Shown here piece after piece: positions 11,049 through 21,974 of a DNA stretch of 43,439 nucleotides. The notes under the pieces were generated by a model. That model was not told the origin of the DNA. It saw only the letters and a list, made by a program, of their open reading frames with translations, and made no database searches. Location: the NCBI GenBank assembly GCA_003254885.1, contig QANT01002073.1:1-43439 (forward strand). The letters are read 5' to 3'. This stretch comes from Purshia tridentata. Taxonomy: Eukaryota > Streptophyta > Magnoliopsida > Rosales > Rosaceae. The stretch's first letter is position 1, and each line of letters opens with the position of its first letter. Made by a program: the position numbers and the translations under genes.

Positions 11049-12650
11049 TATTTGATGATGGTACCCGCAGGTAGACTATGGTTGTCTTTGATATTATCTT
11101 GTCTAATATTATAACTGGCATTTTCCCCCTTGGCCAGTCATTTGATATCGTAACCTATCCAATCTCCCTGTATATAAAATTCTGATGCTCTTATTCCTTT
11201 TTGCCTTTCCCGTCCCATCAAAACAGCTGAGTTCTATGAAGCCTGAAGCCAGCCTACTGTCTGCCTAAACCGGAAGATGAACCAGCATATGACATTGTCC
11301 TGGCCCACCTTGACGCTTCTACTTAAAAGGCCAAGAAACCAAATTTACCAAGCTTACTATCTTCGTGTTCCCTAGAACCTATATAGCCAGCATGCCTATG
11401 TTGCTGTTTTCCTGTTACACTTCTACGATTATGAAGCCATATTACTTCCATCCTGCCATTGTACTAGTGTTTATTTGTTTTTCTTCTAAGCTATGTAGTT
11501 TAATTACTTTGTGGTTTTAAATTATGTTGTTGATTATGGAAAACTTAACCGCTTACTTTGTGATGTAGCAGATTGTTGTATCATCTGATTGCAGGCGTTC
11601 TATGATTTACTTCTGTATTATCGGGATTAACCTTTTTGGCATACATCATGTCATGTTTGTGCAATCCATCGTATAAAAAAAAAAAAAATTTCTTTTGAGG
11701 ACCACCAATCTGAATTTAGTTTTTGTTAAAGTGAAATTTGGTAATTTCAGATATATATATATATATAATTTTAAATATTCATCTTCCTATGTGAGCCCAT
11801 TGAACTGCCAAAGACAGCATTTCTTGAACGCCCATGTTATACTAATGGAGGAGGATGTGTAATTGAAGCTCAATGTCCCAGCAAGACAGGTAGTGGAATG
11901 GAGTATTTTGGAGGCCTCTGTTCTTATAGTAGCCACTATTTTTAAGTTGTGTGCCTGGTGGTGTTCATCATTGAGCTTTAATTAGACAACTGGCTGTATT
12001 GTATAAGTTAAATGGAATGCTTCAAATAATTTGCTGTTTTTGGCTATTCTTGGTTGCATTCAAATTTTCTTTAGGGTCTGCTGCTGGCAGTTTTGTTCAT
12101 GTTCAGGTAAGTGTCGAGTTTTCTTGATGGTATATCTCATGCCAGTTTGTTGATGCTTGAGGCCAATTCGGACATATGTGGGGTTTGTTGGAACTCGTGA
12201 TTCAAGTGGTAGGTTGATTTATTATGTTACTTGTGTTGGTTGTGTACTATCAGCATCTGGCTAAAAATGATTTAAGTCTCTTGTACTATGCATTTGGCAG
12301 GTTCTATGAATGCTGTTGGCATATGAAACAAGAATTTAAGCAGGCGTGCCCTTAATTAGTTGAGTGCATGGTCTGATTTGTTGTGCATAACAAAAAGGGA
12401 TCGAGTATCGTGGGAAAATAATGATGAAATGAAAATGCTGTTTTCTTACTTTGCAGTTTTGACTTTTGATATGATTACTGCTGGTACGGTAGTTTTTCTG
12501 TTCTGTTTCTGTTTCTGTGTTTTTTTTTTAATTATAATAATAATTATTATTTTTTTCCCGCACTTTGGGATAGAGTGGCGTTTTGAAGCTTTTGCTTGCT
12601 TTTGTGTGTTACTATCACCGCTGAAAGTAAATTAAGGCACCCCTTCACCA
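11049..12650 (+). other. KH gene 3' UTR and downstream region
   Basis: T-rich, moderately AT-rich sequence downstream of the KH stop. Splice-like sites such as CAGGTAAGT near 12105 hint at introns in a long 3' UTR or at downstream non-coding exons, which cannot be settled from sequence. An (AT)n run sits near 11752-11766 and an A-run near 11677-11690. No coding sequence is recognisable. Confidence 0.45.
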
Positions 12651-13954
12651 GGTTAAACCCTTTGTTATGCAGTAATTGATTCTTAGACGATAAGTTAGAA
12701 CTGCGAATATTGGATTTAAAAGATATTATGAATTGGTGCCCAAATACAATAAAGGTTATTATGTATAATTGATATAAAGCCACGGTGACTGTATATAACC
12801 ATCCATACTGCAATCTATGTTATTTGAAATATTAAAAATTACCATCGAGATTCTAATGTGTACATGAAGCCATGAAGTCTCAGCCCATTTATAGTATTGA
12901 TTACGCTGGCATTGATCAGCAAGTAGCTCTCTCAACTTTCTTTTGGAGCACTCCCTTTTGGAACTTTTGCAATATGTAAATCATATGGCCACTACGTGGT
13001 CGTAGTGTGACCCTAAGAAAAGGAGGCAATATATAAATCACAAGGCCTTATTACAAATTTTAGAAAGGAACCAGATTTGCTATGATGTATAAGATTGGCA
13101 AGCATTTTGGGCTGACTTCCCAATCTGATAGATATTCTTGCACTGTTGCACTCCCCGTCGGTGAAAGTGGAACCCTAAAATTGGTTGGTATATAACATGG
13201 CCGAATGTAGTAAATCAACTCACCTAACTCACTACTTCCCAGTAGTACACATTCTGAAGAGCCATACCAGTTCATTTAAGCAAATCAAATGAAAAGGCGT
13301 GGCAATGACTTAAATGGCTGAATAGGTGTCAGAAAGTGAACTTTGGGTGATGGGGATGGATCTTTAGGCTTAAATATCTCTTGGTTTATGCACCCTTGCA
13401 CAGTCACATCCCAAGTTTATGAACCCTTTAAATTACTCATCTTTTCCTCAGACCCTATTGGATAAAAGGACGAAGATCTGACAGTTCTAGAGCTGTTCTA
13501 CTTGCACAAAGAGCTGTGAGATCATTAATACTTATACTGTTATGGAAAGAGATCATTAATACTTATACTGTTATGGAAACAGAGTAAGCAATTTTCTTTA
13601 TATAAAGCAACCAGCCAACTACTACAGCCTCTATCTATCTATCTATGATCTATCTATAATCTATGTTGGCCTCTCAAGCCTTATTCGTCCAAACCCTGCC
13701 AAGAGGGTCTTGTAGTCCAATCCGCTTCTTCTTCTCTACCTGTTTCCACAGTCTCCCTTATTTCCCTCTTTGGGACAATGCTTGTTTTCTTGTTGAATAA
13801 GGAGAGGGGTCTGTTTCCCATATTCTATAGGGAATGTTGTCTTTCTCCTTTGAGAAAATTCCTACCCTTTTTCATTTTGTTTGAGTTTTCTTGCAGTTTG
13901 GGCTCCATTTGATTGGTTGGCTTGTGGGAATGTCTGCCTCTTTGTTGAAAACTA
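12651..13954. other. Intergenic region upstream of MIR169
   Basis: No coding gene is recognisable. It contains a 31-bp tandem duplication (13518-13579), a CTAT-type microsatellite (about 13631-13647) and pyrimidine-rich sequence that probably belongs to the MIR169 promoter. Confidence 0.55.
13518..13579. repeat. 31-bp perfect tandem duplication
   Basis: GAGATCATTAATACTTATAC and the following bases to GGAAA occur at 13518-13548 and again, identically, at 13549-13579. This is a recent local duplication, slippage or repair. Confidence 0.95.
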
Positions 13955-13962
13955 CATATAAA
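13955..13962 (+). promoter_or_regulatory. Likely TATA box of the MIR169 gene
   Basis: CATATAAA lies about 85 bases upstream of the predicted stem base and 100 bases upstream of the mature miRNA. This suits a pol II start near 13985-13995. Confidence 0.5.
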
Positions 13963-14039
13963 CCCGTTTGCATCATGGACGTACCATACATGTTATGCTA
14001 TGGTATACATATTTTCATCTAAAGTCTTGCATGTGTGAA

Positions 14040-14215
14040 TGAGGTAATGTGGTGCAGCCAAGGATGACTTGCCGGCAACATATCCACAGCAAGCTTGTAT
14101 ATATACATACACACATAGCTTATATATGCGATATGTATTTGTCATATCATGCATACATACATGTTGTGAAAGTGAGTTGATCGGCAAGTCGTCTCTGGCT
14201 ACATTATTGCCTCCT
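14040..14215 (+). ncRNA. MIR169: MIR169 microRNA precursor
   Basis: The 5' arm at 14055-14075 begins CAGCCAAGGATGACTTGCCG, which I recognise as the mature miR169b/c sequence. The 3' arm at about 14183-14203 begins GGCAAGTCGTCTCTGGCTAC, close to the known miR169 star form. The arms pair over the whole duplex with a few G:U wobbles and two mismatches. Below it the stem continues: GAGGTAATGT (14041-14050) pairs with ACATTATTGCCTC (14201-14213) with a small bulge. The loop is about 107 bases, in the usual range for plant MIR169. miR169 guides cleavage of NF-YA (HAP2) mRNAs in drought, nitrogen and nodule or root programmes. No second copy of the mature sequence was found in the window. Confidence 0.93.
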
Positions 14216-15772
14216 TTTCTCATGCTAGATTTATGATGATGATCACAATAATGCAATAGAGGTGGTAGTGATGATCAACAGTTAATAGTGAAGCCTACCC
14301 CTCAAAAATTGAAGGATTAGTCTATATATATCTACCTTGCAACTTCATTAATTTGCGGGTATTTTTTTTTTATGCATGTTTGAGATAAGATTCTATTACC
14401 TAATCTGTCAAAAACTTTGCAGATGGAAATCTCCAGGTTGCGGGGTTTACATGCTTCGAGCTTTTATGATCAGTTGCTACAACTACTTAGCCTTACGAAA
14501 TTTTCTTATCATTAATTTGTTGCTTTTACAAATATAGATTTACCTCTAGACCAATATCATTATGACAGTCTCCATTAATTGAATATAAGCACTCTTGGGA
14601 AAAGATCATATAAATATAGAACTTTGAGTTTGCTTGACACATGCTGATGAAGTATGCTTTTAATTCAAAGATATGCTTTGAATTTGCTTTATCACTATGA
14701 AGTATATGCTTCAACTGGGGTGCTTAATTTGACTCAGATTTTCTTCAGGAACATATGGAACAGTCCATATTTGTTTTTTTATTGAAACTCCTTTCATGTC
14801 CAACTAATATCTAATTCTGATCACAGTACATTTAAACTGTCCTTGTCTTCCAAGTTGAAGTTAATATGAATTTAATTTTTATTAGTTATATACAGCCTAC
14901 AGGACATTATTATATACGTACTTATCCAATAACCTGCATATATAGTCGGTACTTCCTCTCTGTGCCACGTACGACAAAATAGTGGCAAAGTTTGCATCTT
15001 TTTAGCTTGGCTTATGACAATGGTGGGTGGGGTGGTTAGGACTTGGGACTTACCCGCAAAATGCAACATTTACCATATTTACTCATATTTACTTATCAGA
15101 TTGATGCTTCCATCTCGTCTTTTGGCTTACAGCTCATGACATGATGACAATGGTTGTTGGGTGGGTTTACTGGGGTAGGTGGAACTTACCCAAGAGATGC
15201 TACATGTAATATATTTATGCAAAGGTTTAGAAGTGTGTGGAGGATGCAATTACAAGAGCAAGGCTGTATTTGTTCACAGTGAACAATATTTAATTATGTT
15301 GTCGCCAGGATTGTTCCAGAAACATATAGATGTATGTGCCATTGTTCTAATGAATGTGTTAATTTTGATTTTGAATCAAATGCATACGAGGGTCGATCCC
15401 AGAAGAGCTGCTCTTTTGGCAGAGCACTTTCTCATGCCCTGCTCAACATTCATATGCCATACAATCAACTACACCTATAGAATAGTCATGCAATTTCTGT
15501 TGCACTCTCTTCCCAACCAAACTGCTTCTAAAAATGAAAATAAAGGAATTCATTGTGGGTTATATTAGTGCATAAAATTCACCCATATTGCATATGTTCA
15601 ATCTCTTCAATACACACACTTCAATACGAAACAAACTTCAGATCATGTAAATATCCGCACAATAAAAATTTCTATCTATATATCAAGCAAGTTAAACACA
15701 ATTCCATCCCGAATGGGTACATAAGGAAGCAAAAACATACTCTAATTATGAAACCAACCAAAGGAGAGCTAA
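14216..15772. other. Intergenic region between MIR169 and the small membrane protein gene
   Basis: AT-rich, with no recognisable protein family in either strand. A diverged local duplication of about 90 bases (near 15001 and 15121) is the only structure I see. The part next to 15772 should be the 3' UTR of the 53-residue gene. Confidence 0.55.
15001..15217. repeat. Diverged direct duplication, spacing about 131-136 bp
   Basis: ATGACAATGGT, then G/T-rich sequence, then ACTTACCC, an ATGC motif and ACAT occur in the same order near 15013-15071 and 15144-15206. The copies are diverged by substitutions and small indels. Confidence 0.55.
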
Positions 15773-15934
15773 TTAAAGAGATATAAGACCTTCCCTGACA
15801 AGCAACCCAAACATGAGAACAAGCAGACCAACTGTGACACACTGAGTTGGAGAGATGATACTCTGAGAATAAGCAGACAAGGTGATTGCTGCACCCACCA
15901 ATCCAATCACTAGAGCACTCCTGTTCTGATTCAT
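15773..15934 (-). CDS. Small two-pass membrane protein, 53 residues, function unknown
   Basis: Reading from the ATG at 15934 to TAA at 15773-15775 gives 53 residues starting MNQNRSALVIGLVGAAI and ending FGLLVREGLISL. Two hydrophobic segments are clear, at about 7-22 and 33-47, joined by a short polar linker with SPTQC; an Arg-Glu pair follows the second. The start context is AAGAAAATGA, and it is the first ATG in the preceding leader. Composition is that of a real membrane hairpin rather than a random frame, and it has no Cys-rich or signal-peptide pattern. A GTG-initiated frame overlapping it in another phase is a shadow. It lies on the opposite strand between the KH and PPR genes; its leader and the PPR gene may share a bidirectional promoter (15935-16409). 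I do not know its function. An endomembrane or organelle inner-membrane small subunit is possible. Confidence 0.72.
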   Translation of the reverse strand: MNQNRSALVIGLVGAAITLSAYSQSIISPTQCVTVGLLVLMFGLLVREGLISL

Positions 15935-16409
15935 TTTCTTTGTTCTCTTCCACGAAGAATTACAACTTCAATTCTGATAATTGATGACTTTGGTGGATGA
16001 TTAGAGCACCAAATGGAGCTACTTATCTTTTTTCGAGCTTAAGCCAATTAAGGGTCAACCCTTACGGTGTCGCATCACAAGCACAATGCCCCTTGGTGCT
16101 CTCAGAGAACACCGCAAGTCAACCCTTAGTGGATATGATGGATAATTAATCACATACATAGCCTAATTTTTAACATTAATTACAGTCCAACCCGCATATT
16201 TGTGTTTTTTTTTTTTTGGGTCTGGACCCTCCATTTTTTCAAGTTTCCGACAAATTTAGTCCTTTACAAAACATGGTTTTTTATCCTACTTCGACAAAAC
16301 GACGTTATCTGCTTCCGTTTTTGAAATACACACACAGTCAGACCCAAATCTCAAAACTCTGCCGAAAACTCCTGTCCAAAGCACCTACTATGCATGTGGC
16401 CTTACATAG
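15935..16409. promoter_or_regulatory. Shared divergent promoter of the small membrane gene and the P-class PPR gene
   Basis: Only 475 bases separate two ATGs pointing away from each other. The region holds a T-run with GGGTCTGGACCC near 16206-16230. No clear TATA box is visible for either gene. Confidence 0.5.
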
Positions 16410-19400
16410 ATGAGACGGAGAACCACCACCAACTCCATAGCTCTCTGCAATGGAATGCTCAAAATTTTACCTACTCGCTCACCCCGCAAGCCCCTTATCA
16501 ACCAGGTTCGTTCTCTTTACTCTCTGCTTTCACTCTTCACCACTCAGTGTCAATTCTCAACCGCCACTTCTCTCATAGAACCTTCATCACCATCATCTTC
16601 AGCAACCCGAAATAACAACACCCACATAGATTTATCTTTATCTTCTATTTGTTGTTCTGGTATCGCCCAATCTGTCATTTTGTGGTGCCCCCAGTTTTTT
16701 GAGGAGAATAAAGGCACACACTTTTCTAATGCTTCTCTAAAAGACCTTCTTTTAGAGATTTCAAATGTAGTACCTGAATACACGCGCAGACTTAGGCGGA
16801 TTTCGGAGCTGAAACCAGAAGATGTGCTTCAATTATTGCTGTGTTTTCAATTTCAGTGTGGGAAAGTTGGATTTGAAGCTAGAAAGGTTGAGTCTTTGTG
16901 GGGAATTTTCAAGTGGGCCAATGAACATAGTAAGGGTTTTAAGCATCTTTCTCAGTCGTGGGAGGTCATGGCCTCGATGCTTGTCCGAGTGCGGTTGCTT
17001 AGAGAAGTTGAATGCTTGCTTTCCACAATGGAAAGTCAAGGTAATTTATTGAATAGTCATGAAATTTTCAGTAATTTGATCGAAGCGTATGTTGGAGCTG
17101 GTGAATTAGAAAGGGCCATTTCTATATACGATCGAATGAGGCAGCGTTTAGTCCCATCATTATCGTGTTATGGTGCTCTTCTTGATCATTTGGTTCTAAT
17201 GAAGAAGACCCAATTGGCTTTCCGACTTTGTTCGGCTATGGCAGAAATGGGTATTGATTTGAGAGATGTGAAGAAGGCCACTTTTGAGAATGTCATTAAA
17301 CTGCTTTGCAGGGATGGAAGGATTCAGGAAGCAAGAAATCTTGTTAAGAAGGGTATGGCTTTTGAACTCAAGCCTAGCAACTTCGTGCTAAATGAGATTG
17401 CTTATGGGTATTGTGAGAAGAAGGACTTTGATGATCTACTGAGTTTCTATGCTGAAACCAAGTGTGCACCAGATGTTCTGGCTGGGAATAGGATTATGCA
17501 TTCTCTATGTAGCAATTTTGGCACAGGAAGGGCTGAACTATTTATGCGGGAATTAAAACATTTAGGCTTCATTCCTGATGAGATAACCTTTGGGATCATG
17601 ATTGGCTGGAGCTGTTGTGAACGAAAACTCAAAAATGCCTTCATTTACCTGTCAGAGATGTTGTCAAGGCACCTAAAGCCCCACATATGTACCTATAATG
17701 CTCTTATCAGTGGAGTCTTTATGGAGGGTATGTGGAAGCATGCACAGGAAATTTTTGATGAGATGGTGGATAGGGGTACAATGCCTGATTTATCCACTTT
17801 CAGAATTCTCTTAGCAGGCTATTGTAAAGCTAGACAGTTTGATGAAGCAAAAAGGATAGTTTTTTATATGGAAAGTCATGGATTAATTCAAAACTCTTCA
17901 GTAGAGGATCCACTATCCAAAGCATTTATAGTTTTGGGTTTCAATCGATTAGCTGTGAGGTTGAAGAGAGATAATGATGTGGGGTTTTCTAAAACAGAGT
18001 TTTATGATAATCTTGGGAATGGACTTTATTTGGATACAGACCTGGATGAATTTGAGAAAAGAGTCACTGGAATCCTAGAAGATTGCATGGTACCTGATTA
18101 TAACTCACTCATGATGAAAGAATGTACGCTTGGAAATTTGAAGGGTGCATTGATGTTGGTAGATGAAATGATTCGGTGGGGGCAGGAATTTTCATTTTCT
18201 ATCTTCTCTGCCTTTCTGAAAGGGCTCTCTGCATCCCCTTCACATATCAAGGGAATCACCAGTATAGTGGATAAAAAGCTTCACTTGGTAAATCAGTTAG
18301 ACCAAGAAACTCTAAATTTTCTTGTGCAAGCATTCATGAAGAAGGGATTGACATATAATGGAAGGATAATATTGAATGGAATGTTCCAGAGGCATCTGAA
18401 AATCAAGAATGAGACATATACTGCTGTAATTAAAGGTTTATGTATGAGAGGAAACTTGAGTGAGCTTCATGATTACTGGAATGTTGCTCAAAATGACCGG
18501 TGGTTACCAGGGCTGGAAGATTGTAAAGCTTTAATGGAAGGTCTTTGCAAGCAAGAAATGCTAAGGGAAGCACTGCAGCTTCTTGAAAGCATGCTGATAG
18601 CCTCCCCTCACTTAAGGTTATATATATGTCATATGTTTCTAGAAAAACTTTGTGTTACAGGTTTTACTAGAATTGCACACGTATTGTTGGAAGAATTTGA
18701 ACAGCGTGGCTGCATACTGGATCATATGGCTTATAGCTATCTTATAAGAGGATTGTGTAAGGAGAAAAAATTTCCTGTAGCCTTTACAGTACTGGAAAAA
18801 ATGCTGGCTAAAAATTTGACCCCATGTTTGGATGTTTCTGTTCTATTAATTCCTCAGTTGTGTAGGGCCAATAGATATGAAAAAGCTATTTACTTGAAAG
18901 AGATTGGTCTAAAAGAGAAATCTTTGCCTTCACTCCCTGTTGATCGTGCATTAATAGAAGGCTGTTGTATGACAGGGAAGGTTGGAGAAGCAACCACTCT
19001 ATTACAGAATATGTTGTTGAAGGGGCTACTTCCAGATGCTGAAATTTACAATTTTCTGGTTCAGGGTCATTGCAATGCTAACAACTTAAAGAAAGTGAGG
19101 GAGCTACTTGTTGTCATGACAAGAAAAAATTTCACCATTTCACTCTCAACTTACCGCAAGTTGGTGCGCTTGATGTGTGCAGAAGGTAGGGTTCTATGTG
19201 CATGGAGACTGAAGGAGCTTATGCTTGGACAAAGTGAGCCTCAGAATCTCACGATCTACAATATTCTGATTTTTTATCTTTTCCCAACTGGGAATGCTTT
19301 GTTTGTCAATAAAGTTGTAGATCATTTGCAAGAGAAGAAATTGCTACTCGATGAAGTAACTTATAATTTTCTTGTATATGGGTTGTCTCGGTGCAAAGAT

Positions 19401-20228
19401 TTTTTAAGTGCAGTGGACCAACTGTCTAATATGATGTCTAAGGAATTCAGGCCGAGCAACCGCAACTTGAGAATAGTTATAACTGGCCTGTGTGATGTTG
19501 GGGAGATTGAGAATGCCTTGGAGCTGAGTCGAGAAATGGAATTAAGAGGCTGGGTTCATGATTCAATCATTCAAAATGCTATTGTTGAGGGCCTTCTTTC
19601 TCATGGTAAGCTTGAAGAAGCCGAAAATTTTCTGGACAGGATGGTAGAGAAATGTCTAGTTCCTGAAAATATCAACTATGATAATCTGGTTAAACATTTT
19701 TGCTCATATGGAAGACTGAGCAAGGCAGTTGACCTTCTAAACGTAATGTTGAAGAAAGGAAATATTCCAGATTCTACCAGTTATGATTCTGTCATTAGCT
19801 CTTGTGCAATTAATAATCTGGACCAAGCTATGCAATTTCATACTGAGATGATGGATAGAAATCTTAAGCCAAGCATCAACACATGGGAGATTCTTGTCCA
19901 GAGTTTTTGCCAAGTTGGACAAACTGCAGAAGCAGAAAGGCTTTTGATTTCCATGGTTTGTGTAGGTGAAACAGTGACCAGGAAGATATACTCCTCTGTA
20001 ATTAATAGATATCGCTTAGAAAACAATCTCAGGAAAGCATCAGAGCTCATGCAAGCAATGCAACAGAGTGGTTATGAGCCAGACTTTGAGACACACTGGT
20101 CTCTCATAAGCAATCTAAACAATTCTATTGACAAGGAAAATACAAACAGCAGCCAGGGTTTCCTGTCAAGGCTTCTTTCTGAAAGTGGATTTTCTCGGCA
20201 AAAGAATTCAAAAGCCAATCTTGGGTAA
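16410..20228 (+). CDS. P-class pentatricopeptide repeat protein, mitochondrial (At5g15280 type)
   Basis: One uninterrupted exon encodes 1272 residues. The first ~60 residues are rich in Arg, Ser, Thr and Leu with few acidic residues, as expected of a mitochondrial presequence. From about residue 170 to 1240 the protein is tandem 35-residue PPR helical hairpins, for example TYNALISGVFMEGMWKHAQE and TYNFLVYGLSRCKDFLSAV. There is no E, DYW or SMR domain, so this is a pure P-class protein. Such proteins bind single-stranded organelle RNA sequence-specifically and stabilise, process or translate it. Length and neighbours match Arabidopsis At5g15280, whose specific target I do not know. The frame is intact and intronless, typical of plant PPR genes. 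Confidence 0.95.
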   Translation: MRRRTTTNSIALCNGMLKILPTRSPRKPLINQVRSLYSLLSLFTTQCQFSTATSLIEPSSPSSSATRNNNTHIDLSLSSICCSGIAQSVILWCPQFFEENKGTHFSNASLKDLLLEISNVVPEYTRRLRRISELKPEDVLQLLLCFQFQCGKVGFEARKVESLWGIFKWANEHSKGFKHLSQSWEVMASMLVRVRLLREVECLLSTMESQGNLLNSHEIFSNLIEAYVGAGELERAISIYDRMRQRLVPSLSCYGALLDHLVLMKKTQLAFRLCSAMAEMGIDLRDVKKATFENVIKLLCRDGRIQEARNLVKKGMAFELKPSNFVLNEIAYGYCEKKDFDDLLSFYAETKCAPDVLAGNRIMHSLCSNFGTGRAELFMRELKHLGFIPDEITFGIMIGWSCCERKLKNAFIYLSEMLSRHLKPHICTYNALISGVFMEGMWKHAQEIFDEMVDRGTMPDLSTFRILLAGYCKARQFDEAKRIVFYMESHGLIQNSSVEDPLSKAFIVLGFNRLAVRLKRDNDVGFSKTEFYDNLGNGLYLDTDLDEFEKRVTGILEDCMVPDYNSLMMKECTLGNLKGALMLVDEMIRWGQEFSFSIFSAFLKGLSASPSHIKGITSIVDKKLHLVNQLDQETLNFLVQAFMKKGLTYNGRIILNGMFQRHLKIKNETYTAVIKGLCMRGNLSELHDYWNVAQNDRWLPGLEDCKALMEGLCKQEMLREALQLLESMLIASPHLRLYICHMFLEKLCVTGFTRIAHVLLEEFEQRGCILDHMAYSYLIRGLCKEKKFPVAFTVLEKMLAKNLTPCLDVSVLLIPQLCRANRYEKAIYLKEIGLKEKSLPSLPVDRALIEGCCMTGKVGEATTLLQNMLLKGLLPDAEIYNFLVQGHCNANNLKKVRELLVVMTRKNFTISLSTYRKLVRLMCAEGRVLCAWRLKELMLGQSEPQNLTIYNILIFYLFPTGNALFVNKVVDHLQEKKLLLDEVTYNFLVYGLSRCKDFLSAVDQLSNMMSKEFRPSNRNLRIVITGLCDVGEIENALELSREMELRGWVHDSIIQNAIVEGLLSHGKLEEAENFLDRMVEKCLVPENINYDNLVKHFCSYGRLSKAVDLLNVMLKKGNIPDSTSYDSVISSCAINNLDQAMQFHTEMMDRNLKPSINTWEILVQSFCQVGQTAEAERLLISMVCVGETVTRKIYSSVINRYRLENNLRKASELMQAMQQSGYEPDFETHWSLISNLNNSIDKENTNSSQGFLSRLLSESGFSRQKNSKANLG

Positions 20229-21974
20229 CACTAACACAGCCTTCATTAATTCATTCTTTTAGTTTTTTCTAACGACTCATGGTTAGTTATTGCCATTTTC
20301 GTCCACTAAGTGGCTTGTGACTGTATTTAGCCACCATCTTTAAATGATCTGATGGTTTGATTTAGAACTATAATGGCTTGTGACTGTACATGACTCAAGT
20401 TTGTTGAACCTGATCAAAAGAGTTGTTATATAATACAAGTGTATACCTCACTCACTCAGCTATAATTGAAATAATGGTTTCTAGTAAAAGCAAATTTTGA
20501 ATTTGCGTTCTCAAAATATGTCCTGGTGCTTCTTTGATTTGCATTACAAGGCATGTATATGTGCATTTAAGTAGTGAATTTATCAGAAGATATCAAATGA
20601 TTATTGGGGGAAAACTTCATATTTGGTCATCAACATAAGGGGCAATTTTATTGTGCTATGAGCCTGTGATAACAAATTAACCTTAATTTTATTAAATATA
20701 ATATTGTAATTGTCAAAAGTAATAAAGGTAGAAGGTGTACTTGATATTTAAATGTAATGGTTTAAAATATGGGTTCTTTTAATGATATAAATGAAACCCG
20801 TATTCTGCATGTTCTAACCCGGACCCATGACCCATCTTAGAACAACACGTAAGGATATTGTTTTTTTTTTTTGGAAATAATAGTTTTATTAGGTCTAGGA
20901 GACGGTCTACAGCAACTAGTCGTATATGCTGATTTGCGTGATTCGTAAAAGACCTTTAACAAAGGTTTATTCTTTATACAACCAAGGAAAGATTTATATA
21001 GCAAAGGGAATTAAGATGCAAGTACTTTGAAATTTTGATATTTGCAAGTTCTATAGTACGAAATGGGTGGAGTGGAAAGATAAAGATAAGGCATGCAGCT
21101 GATCTGGTTTAATTTCCAGCGTCAGACATAGTTTTTGGTGCCAAGGATAATATAAATAACAGAAGCCTACCAACTCTTTAAAGCAAAACAACAGACGCAG
21201 ATAACGTTATTGTGGCACATTTGGGGAAAAAAAATAAAAATAAAAATCAAGATTCAAGATCTAATATCTGCGTGATTTGGTTTAATGGAGTAGAGATGCT
21301 CTATTGATCAATCATTTTCTTACTGAATTTTAAAAACAAGTGAAGGAATTACATGGATCCCTTCTTTTTTTTTTTTTTTTTCCTAAGCTAAAGGGAATGA
21401 ATTGCATGGATTGACTAGTGAGTCAGAGCTAGCAATGATTAACCAACTCAGTTTCTGTGTCATCTGGTCAAGCCTTTGCTGCCCCAGAAGTCTCTAACTT
21501 CCCCCAATTATTCACATTTCACAAGCTCCCTCCAAAGTGGGAGTTTCAGAAATGATAAGGTTCCTCTATTTCTGCTTCATATTTCATATAATTCTTTCCA
21601 AATTTGATCGTTTAGTCACTTTGCCACTTTTGGGTCCTAAAGTTTCGTGGAGTTGGAAGAGGTGGTGAATGGCGATCACATTATTGGTCTAAAATATTTG
21701 AATAACAGAGCAAGTACGAGTAGGTAGGTATGTGCTTGGCCGGGACAAACTTTTTTCTTGTTTTTTTATGGGTTTTCAAGTGATAAGGTCCTGATGCCAG
21801 CCTGAACTTTTATGGGGTTTTCAAGTCAATGAGGACTACCAACTATTTTGCATGCATAATTGCATATATAAACAAACCTCAGACTCTGCTCTGCCATGCA
21901 CAAGTTAGTTTCCCAAACTCAAGTCTCCAAACCCATAAAACATAAGAGTTTAGGAATCAAATTAATTGAGAAAC
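20229..21974. other. Intergenic region between the PPR gene and CASP
   Basis: The first part is PPR 3' UTR. TGGCTTGTGACTGTA-like sequence occurs twice (near 20310 and 20373). T-runs occur near 20859 and 21367. I see no further gene. The last few hundred bases are the CASP promoter. Confidence 0.55.
21863..21871 (+). promoter_or_regulatory. Likely TATA box of the CASP gene
   Basis: CATATATAAA lies about 105 bases before the ATG, implying a leader of about 75-80 bases. Confidence 0.65.

Noticed and set aside
13993..14256. Minus-strand open frame of 87 codons
   Set aside because: It is the antisense of the MIR169 hairpin, has no family features, and the hairpin explains the sequence.
15390..15402. 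GGGTCGATCCC resembling a tRNA B-box
   Set aside because: No A-box or cloverleaf pairing is present upstream.
15179..15568. Plus-strand frame of 129 codons
   Set aside because: It begins at a non-ATG codon, matches no family I know, and overlaps a diverged repeat.
15672..15953. Minus-strand frame of 93 codons overlapping the small membrane gene
   Set aside because: It starts at GTG, is in a different phase from the hydrophobic two-helix frame, and has random composition.
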